From positions 620,001 through 684,000 of the forward strand of contig OOIN01000005.1 in NCBI GenBank assembly GCA_900323505.1: a stretch of DNA of 64,000 bases, read 5' to 3'. Below are positions 10,391 to 21,900 of the stretch, piece after piece. Positions within the stretch are counted from its first letter, which is position 1. The number at the start of each line of letters is the position of its first letter. Below the pieces are notes generated by a model. That model had not been told where the DNA came from. It made no database searches and saw only the letters and a list, made by a program, of their open reading frames with translations. The position numbers were made by a program, and so were the translations under genes. This stretch comes from Ustilago trichophora (taxonomy: Eukaryota; Basidiomycota; Ustilaginomycetes; Ustilaginales; Ustilaginaceae).

Positions 10391-11117
10391 ATTGGTTGTT
10401 CTCTCTCTAATTGTTTTGAAACCCAATTTCCTTGTCCTTCTTTCACAAAAAATACTTTCTTCCCGATCAGCATCGAAAAAAGGGATGTCTGGAGTTGTCA
10501 CGCCTGTGAGGCAACGATAGACGATTTACATCCCAGAAAACGGAGCAGAGCCCCATACTCGCGCTCTTTTTCTCTCTTGTATCATCTTGCAACATGGCTT
10601 CTTTTTACACACACCCGCGCATATACACACACACACACAAACGCATAGGCGCTCTCATCTCATCCCACATTTCCCTTCCCTCTCACTTTGTTGAACATTT
10701 TGCATTGTTGCAAAAACATGCTTTTTGTTTGTAACCTGCAATGATTAAAATTGCATCTGTCGAAAACAGTGGTGGTAGTGATGGTGATCTTTTTTTTTTT
10801 GAATAAACACGTGAGATGAATGAGACGAGGCACTTGTCAGGTTTCGGGCAAAGGATTTGAAGTGAAGATTTGGGTGATGGAGGGGTGAAGTGGGGTTGAT
10901 TTATGGGATATGGTTGATTGGGGTGTTTTTTTTGGTGATGATGAAGGGGAGGGGGGGTGTTTTATGGAAGTTCAAGGGGTTATATGGTTCATTGGTTGAT
11001 GGTGCACAAAACAAAAAGGAGAGATCTGGGAGCAAGCATGACCAAACAAGTGACTCTCTACAGACAATCCAAGCTTATACGACACAGTTAAAGAAGAAGA
11101 AGAAAAAAAACGAAAAG
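10391..11117. other. convergent 3' region with simple-sequence tracts
   Basis: Lies between the end of the eS27 gene (+) and the end of the acidic protein gene (-). It carries CA runs near 10610-10640, a T9-10 run near 10792 and G/T-rich stretches near 10920-10970. No gene is visible. Confidence 0.5.
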
Positions 11118-12054
11118 TTAAACAACCCAAGAACGACGCGAACAAACTTCATACCCTTCTGAACCACGACGAATCCAAACTCTTCTACTGCTATAATCCA
11201 TCATTTCATCTTGCTGATCGTCTTCATCTACTCCCCCTCCTCCATCGTCATCAACTCCTTGTTCTTCATCATGGTCATAATCGTCTTGAACCATCATCTG
11301 GGATGAACGACCTTGTTGAAAATCCGAATGACATTCATCATGATGACCACCATTCTGAACCAAATCAAAAGATCGATCATGATAGTCTTGATATTGACCA
11401 AAATCTCCCGAAACCTGATCAAGAAGCTCCGAACTAGGCTCTACTATTCCTCGATCAAATCTTTGTTGAATCTCCACCCCTTGATCATCGTCTGAATCAC
11501 TCAACCCTTCTCCTTCGCTACCCCCATCCTCATTCATATCAACCCCCCGATGATGATAATGGCGATGTTGTAGAGACGATGAATAACCACGATATCGGAG
11601 AGAAGAAGAGTTGGTGGGTCGAAGGTTAGGATTGAATCCACTATTTCCGTAGATGAAAGGCGAGGTGGAGCCAGCCCCGGGTGGGAAGATGTCGAAAGGT
11701 TTGATGTGATCAGATCGCAAATCGTTGGAGATCGAGTAGGGTGAGGTGTGCAATTTGGAAGGATCTTTAGGAGGCCATCTATACTGTGCTCCTTGATCTA
11801 CGGATTAAGAAAGGGAAAAAGGTGGAAGGGGTTGGAGGATGTCAGTTGGATGAATTCCAATTGCGTTTGCAAGACAGAATCGATTTGAAAGGCGAGATGC
11901 AATGTACAGTGGCCCTGGTCAAACATGGAGAGGATGAAAAGAGGGGTGGAAAAGGGGACAAGGACGTACAGCGGTTGATATTGACTTTTATATATCGTCC
12001 TCCTGTCGCCCCTTCCCTTTCTCTGTTTTCACCTTCTTCTGTAACTGTATCCAT
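11118..12054 (-). CDS. acidic, histidine/glutamine-rich protein of unknown function (two exons)
   Basis: Proposed exons are 12054-11970 and 11797-11118, joined by an intron with a GTACGT donor and a pyrimidine-rich acceptor (CTTAATCCGTAG). The phases match (one base plus two), giving 254 residues: a short charged start (MDTVTEEGENRE), GRYIKVNINRYQGAQYRWPP across the junction, then a long low-complexity region rich in Asp, His, Ser and Gln and an Arg/Ser-rich C-terminus. I recognise no domain. Its ATG lies only 35 bases after the stop of the palmitoyltransferase frame on the same strand, far closer than other neighbours here. It may therefore be a 3' part of that gene and not a gene of its own; see the finding on this region. 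Confidence 0.5.
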
Positions 12055-12088
12055 AATCCAAGTGCATCAATTCAAGAAACCGAAATCT

Positions 12089-13498
12089 TCAGCCAGGTCG
12101 CCGCCGCGGCTGTTGATCGTTGCCAAATTTGGCCCGCCGGATCTTCTCTTGTCCATGCCAAGCCTCCCATCTAGCCTTTTGTCTATGCCAGTGATCCCAA
12201 CGCAATCGATGCAAAACACTAGCTTCCAACTCGGCATCTACGTACCCCTCCTCCTCTCCTTCTTCTTTGCCTTGCATGTGCACCATATCGATCCCCGCCA
12301 AATCCTGCATAATTGTCTGCACCCTCCAATGTCTCGACTTTATACTTCGCCACAAAGAGAAACTTGTATACTTACCCAATCCATCAGCCACTGGATACTT
12401 GAATCCATCCCCTAACATCCTCCCTTTTGCTCCTATGGGAAGACACCATAGCGCCACATTCTCCCCTAGGACAGCTCTACAATTCCTCCAAACGCCCAAA
12501 TTGTACGGATATTTGACTTTGCGAATTCTACCACGTCGAACCATGGTTGCCGTACGATCCTTTTCCCAACTCTCAATCGTGGTCTGGTTAACGGCGATAC
12601 AGTAAAAATGGTATGCGCTAAAGAGTCCCACTAGCACGATGACCGGTATGCACAATGCATAGTTGACCACCAGCCATACGAGTTCGCGTGCACTGGGCTC
12701 TCTCCAATAGCTGTAGCTGTTGATTCTGTCCAACACTCGACACGAGATCATGACGAGATGGTAGAAGCAGGTAATGTCGACATAAAAGAGGAAGCGGATA
12801 AAATGCGGGTAGTTGTAATGCCCTACACAGTTGGCTAGCCAGGGACAGTGGTGGTCCATCCTGAGGACGCAGCGATTGCACGTCTTGCAATGGTGGGAAC
12901 GAGGAGGTTTGAAGTTTTGACAGGTTTTGCAGTAGCGAGGGCGATAGATGGCCTGCTTGAGTTCTAGAGAGGGCTCGGCTTCTGCTGCTTCTAAGTTTGG
13001 GTGGAGATGAGGCGCAACGGGATCAAGTGCAGACCATTCGGGCTCCCACCCGAGGGGCACGCTACCAGGGTCGGTGCTGACGCAGAGATAGTAATTGTAG
13101 AATATCCCAATCAAACCCAGGTTGAAGGGGATCAATACTGCCGCAAAAGCTTGAGAGGAGAACGATGGAGTCTTGTGGTAATAAGGAAGCATGATGCAGA
13201 GCTGAGAGGTGTAACCGAGGATGGCGATCAGGGTGAGGGTCAAGGATACCCAGATGATCTCGGTGGTTTTGAGTGGTGTGCGTCGTTTCCGACTCGAAGA
13301 GGATGGTGACGGTGGTGCTATTGTGCTGTGAGCATCGGTGTTGATAGTGGAAGCGAGAAGAGGGCGAGAGTGGGAAACGGGCCCTTCGGCGTCGCTCTCC
13401 GAGGATGGATAGGCACCATCATCGGGATCCTGTATGTGAGGAGGAGGAGGCGGTGAGAGCTCGGCGTCGTTGCTTGATGGGGAAGCGGCATGTGCCAT
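12089..13498 (-). CDS. PFA4: DHHC palmitoyltransferase, Pfa4 type
   Basis: A protein S-acyltransferase that attaches palmitate to cysteines of membrane proteins; fungal Pfa4 is an ER enzyme needed for chitin synthase 3 export (family knowledge). The single-exon frame gives 469 residues. It has a Ser/Pro-rich N-terminus, two membrane segments (about 79-104 and 118-145), and the Cys-rich DHHC domain ([21 protein letters not shown], then [20 protein letters not shown]) near 190-235. Two more membrane segments and the C-terminal [11 protein letters not shown] and GDGFKYPV elements follow, which fit Pfa4. The last 50 residues are doubtful: a consensus GTACGT donor at 12245 lies inside the frame, and splicing it could switch the tail into another frame ending [10 protein letters not shown] at 12067. 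Confidence 0.88.
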   Translation of the reverse strand: MAHAASPSSNDAELSPPPPPHIQDPDDGAYPSSESDAEGPVSHSRPLLASTINTDAHSTIAPPSPSSSSRKRRTPLKTTEIIWVSLTLTLIAILGYTSQLCIMLPYYHKTPSFSSQAFAAVLIPFNLGLIGIFYNYYLCVSTDPGSVPLGWEPEWSALDPVAPHLHPNLEAAEAEPSLELKQAIYRPRYCKTCQNFKPPRSHHCKTCNRCVLRMDHHCPWLANCVGHYNYPHFIRFLFYVDITCFYHLVMISCRVLDRINSYSYWREPSARELVWLVVNYALCIPVIVLVGLFSAYHFYCIAVNQTTIESWEKDRTATMVRRGRIRKVKYPYNLGVWRNCRAVLGENVALWCLPIGAKGRMLGDGFKYPVADGLGKYTSFSLWRSIKSRHWRVQTIMQDLAGIDMVHMQGKEEGEEEGYVDAELEASVLHRLRWDHWHRQKARWEAWHGQEKIRRAKFGNDQQPRRRPG

Positions 13499-14372
13499 TC
13501 TTACAAATCCACCTGAATCAAACCTTTTCCAGCTGAGTCCTGCGATCGATACCGAAAAGGCTCAGACGAGCACAGTAGGCGATCTTGTAGCCCGAAATTG
13601 CGACGTTCGTCAAGCTTGATAGTGAATACAAGATTGAAATGTCTCCTGGTACTTGCACTTTAGTTTGCACTGCTATATAGAGATAGTGCGCCTGCGCAAG
13701 GAGATTGGTCGGACCTGCCGATATAAGAGAGATGAGAGAGCTTATGCTCCGGTCGTGATCTCGTTTAAGAAACAAAAGTGAATGAGATAGAAAAGATAGA
13801 AGCTCTCACGAAATCGCAGACGACACACAAACAGCCGTGGCGGCCCGAGCGAAGAAAGGACCCTTTCTGCCGCCTGCACAGCCCAGTATTGTACAGTACA
13901 GTACAGTACTGTACAGTACAATAAGGAAATACAAATTTACCGTGTTGCATTTTTGGTCGAGCCAAATTGCGCGCGTGGCTTTCCCACCAATTCTTCACCG
14001 CATCCTACCGATGAACCACAAATCTTGACAAAGCGAATCCGCAACATACAGTCCTTGGAGACGGCAAAGCTTGCAAGTCAAGGCATAAAAAAGGTCGAGT
14101 CCATGAACAAGTAAAGCAATCAGAAAAGCAAGAGCTATGTACAAAGAGAGTCGGATCGCGCGCGTCCATACAGAAAGAATGAGAAACAGCGACAAGATTT
14201 CAAGACTAGCGACAAGACACAAGGTGAATAACAGAACAGCTAGATAGCAAATGTCTCTCAGCTACATCGGCTGAAGTGCAGTGGAGTCACAAAAGGATCC
14301 CCGACACCGTCGTCCTCGAAGGCTGAGCAAAAAAAGGGGGGAAGGGATACGATGCAACCAAAGTAGCTCTCG
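13499..14372. other. intergenic region between YKT6 and PFA4
   Basis: Both neighbours are on the minus strand, so this holds the promoter of the palmitoyltransferase gene and the 3' side of YKT6. It contains a GTACAGTAC cluster at about 13886-13921. No gene is visible. Confidence 0.5.
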
Positions 14373-15355
14373 TTACATGACGATACAGCACGAGTTTTGC
14401 TTTTTGGCCGTCTTGTAAAACATCTTGCTCTGTTCGCTGAGGGTGCCTGATTTCTCTACGAGCTTGTCCAGGTCTTCTCCGCGTTGAAGGACCGAGTCGA
14501 TGGTCTTGTGCTATTTCATCGTCCACCCGCCATTCACAAAGACGACATGAATTTTGTCAATAATCTTGATCACTGCCTTTTGTATTCACCCAATCGTCCT
14601 CTGCACCAGCAAATGCTTTTTACAGCTCGCAACTGCTGCTGCCCAAATTTCAAATTCGCAAAAAGTACGACTTACCAGAACAATCTTTGTCTCATCCAAC
14701 TCCTGCTGAACCTTCATAATTGTATCTGCCTGACGTGGATCCTGGTATCTCTTGACGTAGTCCACCGATTGAGGGAAAGCACTCATTCCCAGTAGTGCCT
14801 CTCCCTTTGGTGGAGCGGTGGCGGAACCGGTGGTGATGGCGTTGACCTTGGACTCCCACTGACTCTTGGGCACCTTGATAACAAATTCATCCAGAGTCTT
14901 GTTAAGCAGGGAGAAAGCGACTCGAACCGGGTATTCTGTGTCGGTGATGAGAACTCCTACGACTCCGTCGGATGCGGGTCGGGAGTGGACGTGGGCTACG
15001 TAAGAGTTTTCTTGCACCGATTGACGTTGTGTTGGTTGTGTGCGTTCAGCTACCGTCTATGATTGATCGTACCAAGGCGGAAAAAGAGGTGGTGTTTTCA
15101 GTGAGCATGCGGTACTCGGCAGCCATTGCTACGGCGAGCAGAGCCTATTGATGGAAGGAGAGGATGTCGTGCTTCATGTGCGTTTGCGTTTGCGTGTGTG
15201 TATCGGTGAGCACTTACCCTAGCCATGAATCCCATCATATCCTGCACAGTTCCCCTCTGGAGCCATGAGAAGGAACCCAACTCCCATGCGGTTGTCAGCG
15301 GAACCGCACCAGCACCGGGAGGACTGGCGAGAATGAGCAAGCCGTAGATCTGCAT
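14373..15355 (-). CDS. YKT6: R-SNARE Ykt6 (three exons)
   Basis: Exons 15355-15218, 15056-14676 and 14510-14373 join in phase to give 218 residues, within a few residues of the usual Ykt6 length. Exon 1 starts [11 protein letters not shown] (longin domain). The first junction reads [19 protein letters not shown], the conserved Ykt6 stretch. Exon 2 carries [20 protein letters not shown] and ends [11 protein letters not shown]. Exon 3 holds the SNARE core ([20 protein letters not shown], with the zero-layer Arg) and ends NSCCIVM, a CaaX-type box with an adjacent Cys for double lipidation. Ykt6 lacks a membrane segment and cycles between cytosol and Golgi, vacuole or autophagosome membranes. Introns are 161 and 165 bases with GTAAGT donors. 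Confidence 0.95.
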
Positions 15356-15877
15356 CTTGTTAGAACTACCTTTGGATAGGGATAAAGATGATGGTGGAGG
15401 TTGGAGGATTTCGAGCAAAGTGATGCCACGCAACACGCACACTTACACTCACACACTCACACACACACTCTCTCTCTGCATGCACCAACAAACAGCACCC
15501 GAGGCGGATCGCGCCCTCTCTTGTGAAATTCACGTTGCCCCCCGCCCTGAGAGCGGCACTTGACCAGTGCTGCTGCAAGTGACGAAATAAAATGCGTGTT
15601 GTGCTGTTTGCTGCCTAACAGTGTAATTTTTGCCAACTCTTTTCAAGAGATCAACACCAGACAGACTTTCAAAGCTCAACACATACACATCTATCATATT
15701 GACAGACTTTTTGGTGATCAAGACAGCTAGCACTGCAGACATCGCACCAACTTCCTGCTGCTCATGCTGTTAACTCGAACAAAACCCTGTGTTAATATAG
15801 AATACAATACTTTACACCGCAAACAAAAATCATACGTAAAAGTACATCCTTCACCGCACAGCTCAAACGCCTCGTAT
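15356..15877. other. upstream region of YKT6
   Basis: Promoter and leader of YKT6 and the 3' side of the kinetochore gene (both minus strand). It contains a CA/CT run at about 15440-15475. No gene is visible. Confidence 0.5.
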
Positions 15878-17552
15878 TTAAGCAGCTTCCTCCTCATCCT
15901 CATCCTCATCCTCACCTTCAACAATTCTCCTCAAGAATCCAAAAACAGCGCCAGCCCGTCTTCTTTCACTAGCCTCACCTTCGTCTTCTTTGCCTTCTCT
16001 GCCTAAAGATCGCTTGAGCACCGATCTTTTCCTCGCCTCGTTTGCAGCAGTGTCTCCGCCGGTAGGCACTTTGGAAATCTTGATTCGACCCGAACCAACA
16101 CTGATCCCCGCTACACCAATACGCGTCAATTCGAGGGCATCCAGAGGGATCGAGGTGTGGGTGGAGAGGTAGTGGTTGAGTGCTGGGAGCAGTGGCTCAT
16201 CTGCAACATCGTAAAGAGAAGGTGAGTGGAAGGTGTCAGCTCGTCAGCAAGGCTTTTTTTCGAAAATCAAGAGGATAGAGGGGGCAAATGTGAAACTTAC
16301 CTAGAGCGAGCCCATCCAACAAGCTCATACACACCTCCCACGGAACCGTCAACGTCAAACTCGCCAAATCAGGTGCAGGACCTTGCTGCACCGTCCTACC
16401 ACCCTCTGCACCCGCCGTTCTCACCTTGAGCGGGAATGCAAACACAAGCTCTACCGGCTTGACGCCCGCATCAGCCGTTCGTTGCTCCTGCGACCGCTCC
16501 TCACCATCCACCATACCCATCTCTGTCCTTGTCTGGCGCACAATTAACTCCGCGAGCGCTTCCAACCGTGGACCCCTAAGCTGGGATGCAATGGAAGCAG
16601 CACCGTTTGCCGAGGAGATGCGACAGTCGAATCGTTTCTGGACCCAATCTAGCGCATGACCCAACACGATCGGTCCGACGTTGATCGCCGGTCCAAGCAA
16701 TGGATCTGCGCCGGCCGAGGTTGACGATGGCGCTTTTGTAGCGATCAGAGGGTATCGGCGCGAGGCACGCGATCGGTCATCCTTGGTTGTAGAAGCGGGG
16801 ACAAAGACGATGTGGCACAAGTCTGCCGATGTTGCTTCCTGTGCTTGTTTGGAGCGCAAGGAAGAGATTTTGTTCTTTGAAGTGTCTTGTTCCGCTGCAG
16901 GTTTGCCTAGCTCAATCTCGATTGCCCAAGGTTTCGCTCTTGCCTCTCCGGATCGATTGGTCGCCTGCAATGCTCCTGTAAACTCGGAATCGTCGAGAAA
17001 TCCAATACGGACGTGTCCCACTCGATCCACATCAGCCCGTCGTCGGCGCTCAGGTGGTCGAAGATCTCCACTCTCGGGATCGCGTACGTCGATTGTAGGA
17101 CCTGCCGCTTCGAGAAATCCAAACCCATCGCTAAGCCGCAGGTTGATGTAGTGGTGAAGCTCCGTCTTGAGCATCTGGAAGAGCGGACGCGATACTTCCT
17201 GGATCGAGGCAGGTAGAGATGAAAAGTGGAGCGGAGAGACGGTGTGCAGTCGCAATGTTCTGTCCAGCAAAACGCGATCGGAGCGCGCCCATTCGGGCTC
17301 GTCGGGAGCGGCGACAGATACAGAGTCTCGTGTTCTTCGGCGGACATTGGAGGCGACTGAGCTAGAGTCTGTGGTCGAGTCGTCTCCGGAGCGACGCGAT
17401 GCTGAACCGACGGATGGTGAGGGACGAACATTGGAGCGTTGTCGTTTGGATGGCGATTGTGGTTTGCTCGTTGCTGGCGGTCGTTTCTGTGCGCCGCCTG
17501 CACGATACGCCGAGATGCCCTGGTCTAGGGTTCTTTGTGAAGAGGATGACAT
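15878..17552 (-). CDS. CENP-L/Fta1 (Iml3)-like kinetochore subunit (two exons)
   Basis: Exons 17552-16301 and 16200-15878 are joined by a 100-base intron (GTAAGT donor, TTGCAG acceptor, matching phase) to give 524 residues. A disordered, basic Ser/Pro/Arg-rich N-terminus of about 80 residues is followed by TLRLHTVSPLHF, resembling the N-terminal SPLY-type motif of CENP-L. Further along is ALDWVQKRFDCRIS, a Trp-x3-(R/K)FDC pattern shared by CENP-L/N proteins. The C-terminal part IPLDALELTRIGVAGISVGS followed by GRIKI matches the end of the CENP-L fold. The last 60 residues are basic then Glu/Asp-rich. CENP-L pairs with CENP-N in the inner kinetochore. I judge the family from these patterns; CENP-N/Chl4 is the main alternative. 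Confidence 0.68.
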
Positions 17553-18996
17553 GGTCTCGCTGGTATTTGCGGTGTGAATATGGAGGGGAAGACCAGATCG
17601 AATGCAAGCTCACGTCGAGACTTGCGGAGTGTCGTGGATGTACGGCCTAATGCGCGTGTAAGCTATGCGCAATGAGATCGAGCAAGATTCGAAAGATGAA
17701 CGCGTGTGGTCTAAAGACGGCTGTCGGGAAGCGCGAGTCTGGTTGCTTAACACTCGATGCAACGCCGACCTTGAAGAGGGTGTTGATGCTGAGTGGTGCA
17801 AGAAGGTGAACGCGCCAGTTTCAAAAGGGGCTGTTGTGGAGCGTGTTCTTATCGACTCGGTGCAGCACCAAAGATGATGGATGCAGTGTAGTGACTCTGC
17901 GCGAACTGATTCTGTGTGTATTGAATCTGAGTGGATTATCGAAGAGGGTCGTATCTGTGACGATGATGATCGTAGTGGTGGCCGTTGATGTTAGAGTTGA
18001 TGCTGCGCAGCCGATGACAGTGGCAGTGATGTCTTCAGAGGTAGATTTGACAGTGATGGACACGTGTGCGCTGTGACGATGATCTCCTGGCAATAGAACA
18101 AAGGCAAAATCGCAGCAGTCGTGATGACCACCTCTTGCAGTACCCCAAATAGATCAGTTTTCCGCTGATGGATTGGTGAAAATGATGATAGAGCAGATGA
18201 TACACACATGTTGGTTGAACATTCGAACACCGAATCTGAATTCCGTTTGGCTGCGGACCAACACTTGGACGATTTCTGACTCCACAGTTCCAGTGGCTGC
18301 AGTCGCGTTTTTTGGGAAAAAAGGGCCCAAAAGGCAACACTTCAGGTGCGCGTCTGACGCGACCTGATCTGCTGTTCAGCGTGACTCTCTGGAAACGCCT
18401 GTTTGTTCTCATCGACTGAAAAGCGCCAGTTCGCACACATTCACACAAAAAAGGCAATACATACTTTGTAGTAATGGTCCATTCAGATGATGCTTTGTGC
18501 AAAGTGATGATGCAAAAGTGAGCAAGAGGGAGGGTTTGGAGCCGAAGAGAGGAAAGAAAACGATAAGCACAAAGACGAGATATTTAACAAGACGACAAAG
18601 TGAGGAAGAGAGGGGGGAGAAAGATGCGAGACACTTTGCAAGCCATGAGCGCGCTCTTGGCAAGCGAAAAAAAGGCTCCGGTCGCTCCGACTGTTGTAAA
18701 CGTCGAGAGCCTACATATTACAGAACTCTAGAGAAGGAGAGTGACAATGTTCGAGAGAGACAATTGAGCAGGCGCGCGAGCGGAACAACAAAGGTGTGTG
18801 GGTGTGGATGTGGGTGTGGGTGTGGATGTGAGCGCGAGAGAGAGAGATATGCAGAGCGGAAAGACTGAGAGAAAAGAAAGAGAAAAAAAAAAGTGTTTGT
18901 GAAACAGATGCTGGGAATTTTTGGTGCGCTGCTGCACTAGATCGATCGTGTGGCCAGACAATCTAACGCAGCTGGTGCTGAGGCTATGCAACGCTC
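17553..18996. other. intergenic region between the kinetochore gene and FKS1
   Basis: About 1.4 kb between two minus-strand genes: the promoter of the kinetochore gene and the 3' side of FKS1. It contains GT-rich hexamer-like repeats at about 18794-18832 and GA runs just after. Several open frames of 60-155 residues exist on both strands, but none has recognisable features. Confidence 0.5.
18794..18832. repeat. imperfect GTGGGT/GTGGAT hexamer repeat
   Basis: A short run of six-base units alternating GTGGGT and GTGGAT, about 150 bases downstream of the FKS1 stop codon. It is not the TTAGGG telomere unit. Confidence 0.8.
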
Positions 18997-21900
18997 TTAA
19001 AGCGACTTGCAGAACGAGCAGTTCAGCTGGATGGTCGAAGAGAAGATCGCCGGCAAGATGATCAACGCCAAGAAGACAGCGTAAGCGAACACAAAGAGGA
19101 TCAAGTACCTCCACACGATCGACCTTCGCTGCTTTCGCTGTCGGAGCGAGAAGATGGGAGCGTGGATCTGCTTCGAGGGTCGCAGCCAGAAGAGCGCCGT
19201 CGAGTGCAGCTTGTCAAAGTACGGGATCAAACAAGGCAACGACAGACCGAACAGCAAGATGTGTGCAGTCAAGAAATCGGCAGAGAAGAGCGACATCTCG
19301 ATGATCTTGACCACAAACTCTCGAGCAGGCTGGCTGAAGGCGTGACCACCGAGACCACGGCCGTACCAGCGTCCCGTCCACCAAGCACGGTTGGTCTCGT
19401 CGTGCTTGAGCTCTCGCGAAAGCACCAGGGCAATCAGGATCTTGAAGATGGCTCGCTGGATGGCAATCACCGCAATGATACCGAGGACGGCGTGCGAGGC
19501 GTTCCAGAGCTCGAGGAACCACAGGAACTCGAAGGCGACAATGACACCGACAACGGCAAGCACGTGCGCGATCGAGGCCATGATCGAACCAAACTTGGCG
19601 CAGCAGTTGTTGAGCGCAGGACCGAGGAACATGCTGATCAGGAAGAGCACCAGAAGGATGGCGGCGTTCCAAACAATGGGACCGAGAGCAATGATAGCGA
19701 TACGGACGATAGCACCCTGGGGCGGGTCTCCGGTCTGGTGGAAACTCTTGACGAAGGCGTAGGCAACCACAAAGATGACAGCAAGGCAGATGGGGAAGAT
19801 GACCTCAGCGAAGAGGATGGTCCTCCAACCAGCACGAGGGACGTCTCCGGCCAACTTCTCGCTTGGGTGTCCGAGACGCTTCTTCTTGTAACCAGTGACC
19901 TTGGTTCGGCTGAGACGGCAGTACCCAATCCACGAGTTGGCATGGCTGCGGCTGTTACCACGCGACATCCAGCGAAGGAACTCGCGGTAGTCGATGATAA
20001 AGTCCGAAGCAGAGAACTGGTGGGGGTTGAACAGGAAGGGAGCGATGCAGAGCGCCAAGATACTGATCCAGAAGTAGATCAGGTGAGGAATCCAAAGCGT
20101 AAGAGTGATATAGAGGAGCAGCAACAAGAGACGCATTCCCGAGTAGATCGAAGGACCGGCGAATCGGCTGTAGAGCAGCGCGAAGCTCTGTCGGGTGGTA
20201 GCGAAACCACGACCGGTGGCGATGTAACGAGCACCACCAAAGGTCAAGTTGCTGATGATCGAGTGCGAGTACGTCATGGTCGAAAACACCTCAAAGATGG
20301 GACTGAGACTCATAAAGTGCTTGGCCAGACGGATAAAGGCCGAGATTGCACCACGCTCCGAGAGCTCCTGCAAGAAGAGCGGCAAGAAGGCAATCATGAA
20401 GACGAGGAAGATCGAGATAATGGTACGCTTGATCCACAGGAAGACGGGGTTGAGGTAGTAGCAGCCGCCCGTGCCCACAATGTACTCGCTGTTGGTGGTG
20501 GCGCACACGCGCAGCTGCGAGTTGAGGGTGCCGATGAAGACCATGGTGAACATGAAGAGCTGTACCGAGAGAATGACGAGAATGTTGTTGATGTGGAAAC
20601 CGGGGTGACCATAGTAGAAGGTGAGGAATCGATCGGCGGGGAGCTGCGTACCCAAGTAGTAGTACTCTCGGGAAAGCATCTGCTCACCCATTCCGTTACC
20701 AAGCTTTGTGGTGAAGTTCAAGATGGTACCGAAACCAAGGTCACGACCCTTACCGCACTGGTAGTACTCGACGTGCTTGATGCGACCACCTCGGCCGAAA
20801 GCGTTCATGCCGGCGTAAATATCTTCGTTCAAATGGAGACCCTTCTGCGCCTTGGATACACCACCACGAGTGGTCATGAAGATGGTGTTGAGGAAATCCG
20901 GGTGTCCATAGTGCAGCTTACCACCGATCTGGGCGAGACCACGACCAGCCATGGTACCGAACGTCTGTTCCTTACCGGCAGCGACGTCACCGAGGATACC
21001 AATGTTCTCGGAGAAAATGTACTCTCGGGCACCGAGAATGGCAACGGGAGCCTTGGCAAATTCCTGGTGGCCGGATCCGTAGGGGTTCTGGTTGGAGACG
21101 TTGAACGACTCAAACTCACCCAGCACGCTGCGGACCTTGAGACACTCCTCGAGGTAGTTGTCCTGGTTGGCATCGATGAGCTGTACGTACTCGCCGCGGT
21201 TGAAGATGATAGCGTGGTTCTGGTTGTCCGACTTTCCGTCACCGAGAATGGGGTTACCAGGCAGCTCGACGCGGAACTTGGGACGACGCTTTCCGTTGGG
21301 CAGAATCTCCGAGTGACCATCAACGAGAGCCGAAAACCAGCGCGATTCGCCGCCCTCCTTGCGAGGAGCCTCTTCGTCAAGATAAGCGATCTGCAGGTCA
21401 GGGTAGGCGCGGAGCAAAAACTCGGCGTTCTCCTGTTCCTCCTTGTTGAACTTGGAGTATCGTTGCATGGAAATGACAAACTTGAACTTGCGGCGCGACA
21501 TGCGCTCCAGCTCGCGCTCGAGCTTCTCGGTGTTGCCACCAAAGAGCTGAACGACCTCGGGGTTCTCGACACGATAGAGGAGCTTGATAGCCTTGGAGTA
21601 GTTCATGAATCCGGACACGGTACGGTAGAGCGTCTGAGCACGGAGCGAAGACCAGATACGCGTTCGCAGCGTGTACTCGGGGGCAGCCGACTTGAAACCG
21701 ATGCAGTAGAAGGGAAGATCGTCCGCCTTGGCCGAGTTCTTGGTGCCAGATTTTTCGTCGCTGTCACCACCAAAGGGCGAGTTGCCGCCGAAGCCCTGCG
21801 ACTCTTCGGCGAGAATCTTGGTATCCTTGACAAAGTTGTCCCATTCGACGGGGTGGAGCTGCTTGAGGTACTCGAGCAGCGTGACACGCGTGTTCTGGTC

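Noticed and set aside
18794..18832. Telomere-like or interstitial telomeric repeat
   Set aside because: The unit is GTGGGT/GTGGAT, not the TTAGGG expected in these fungi, and the tract is short.
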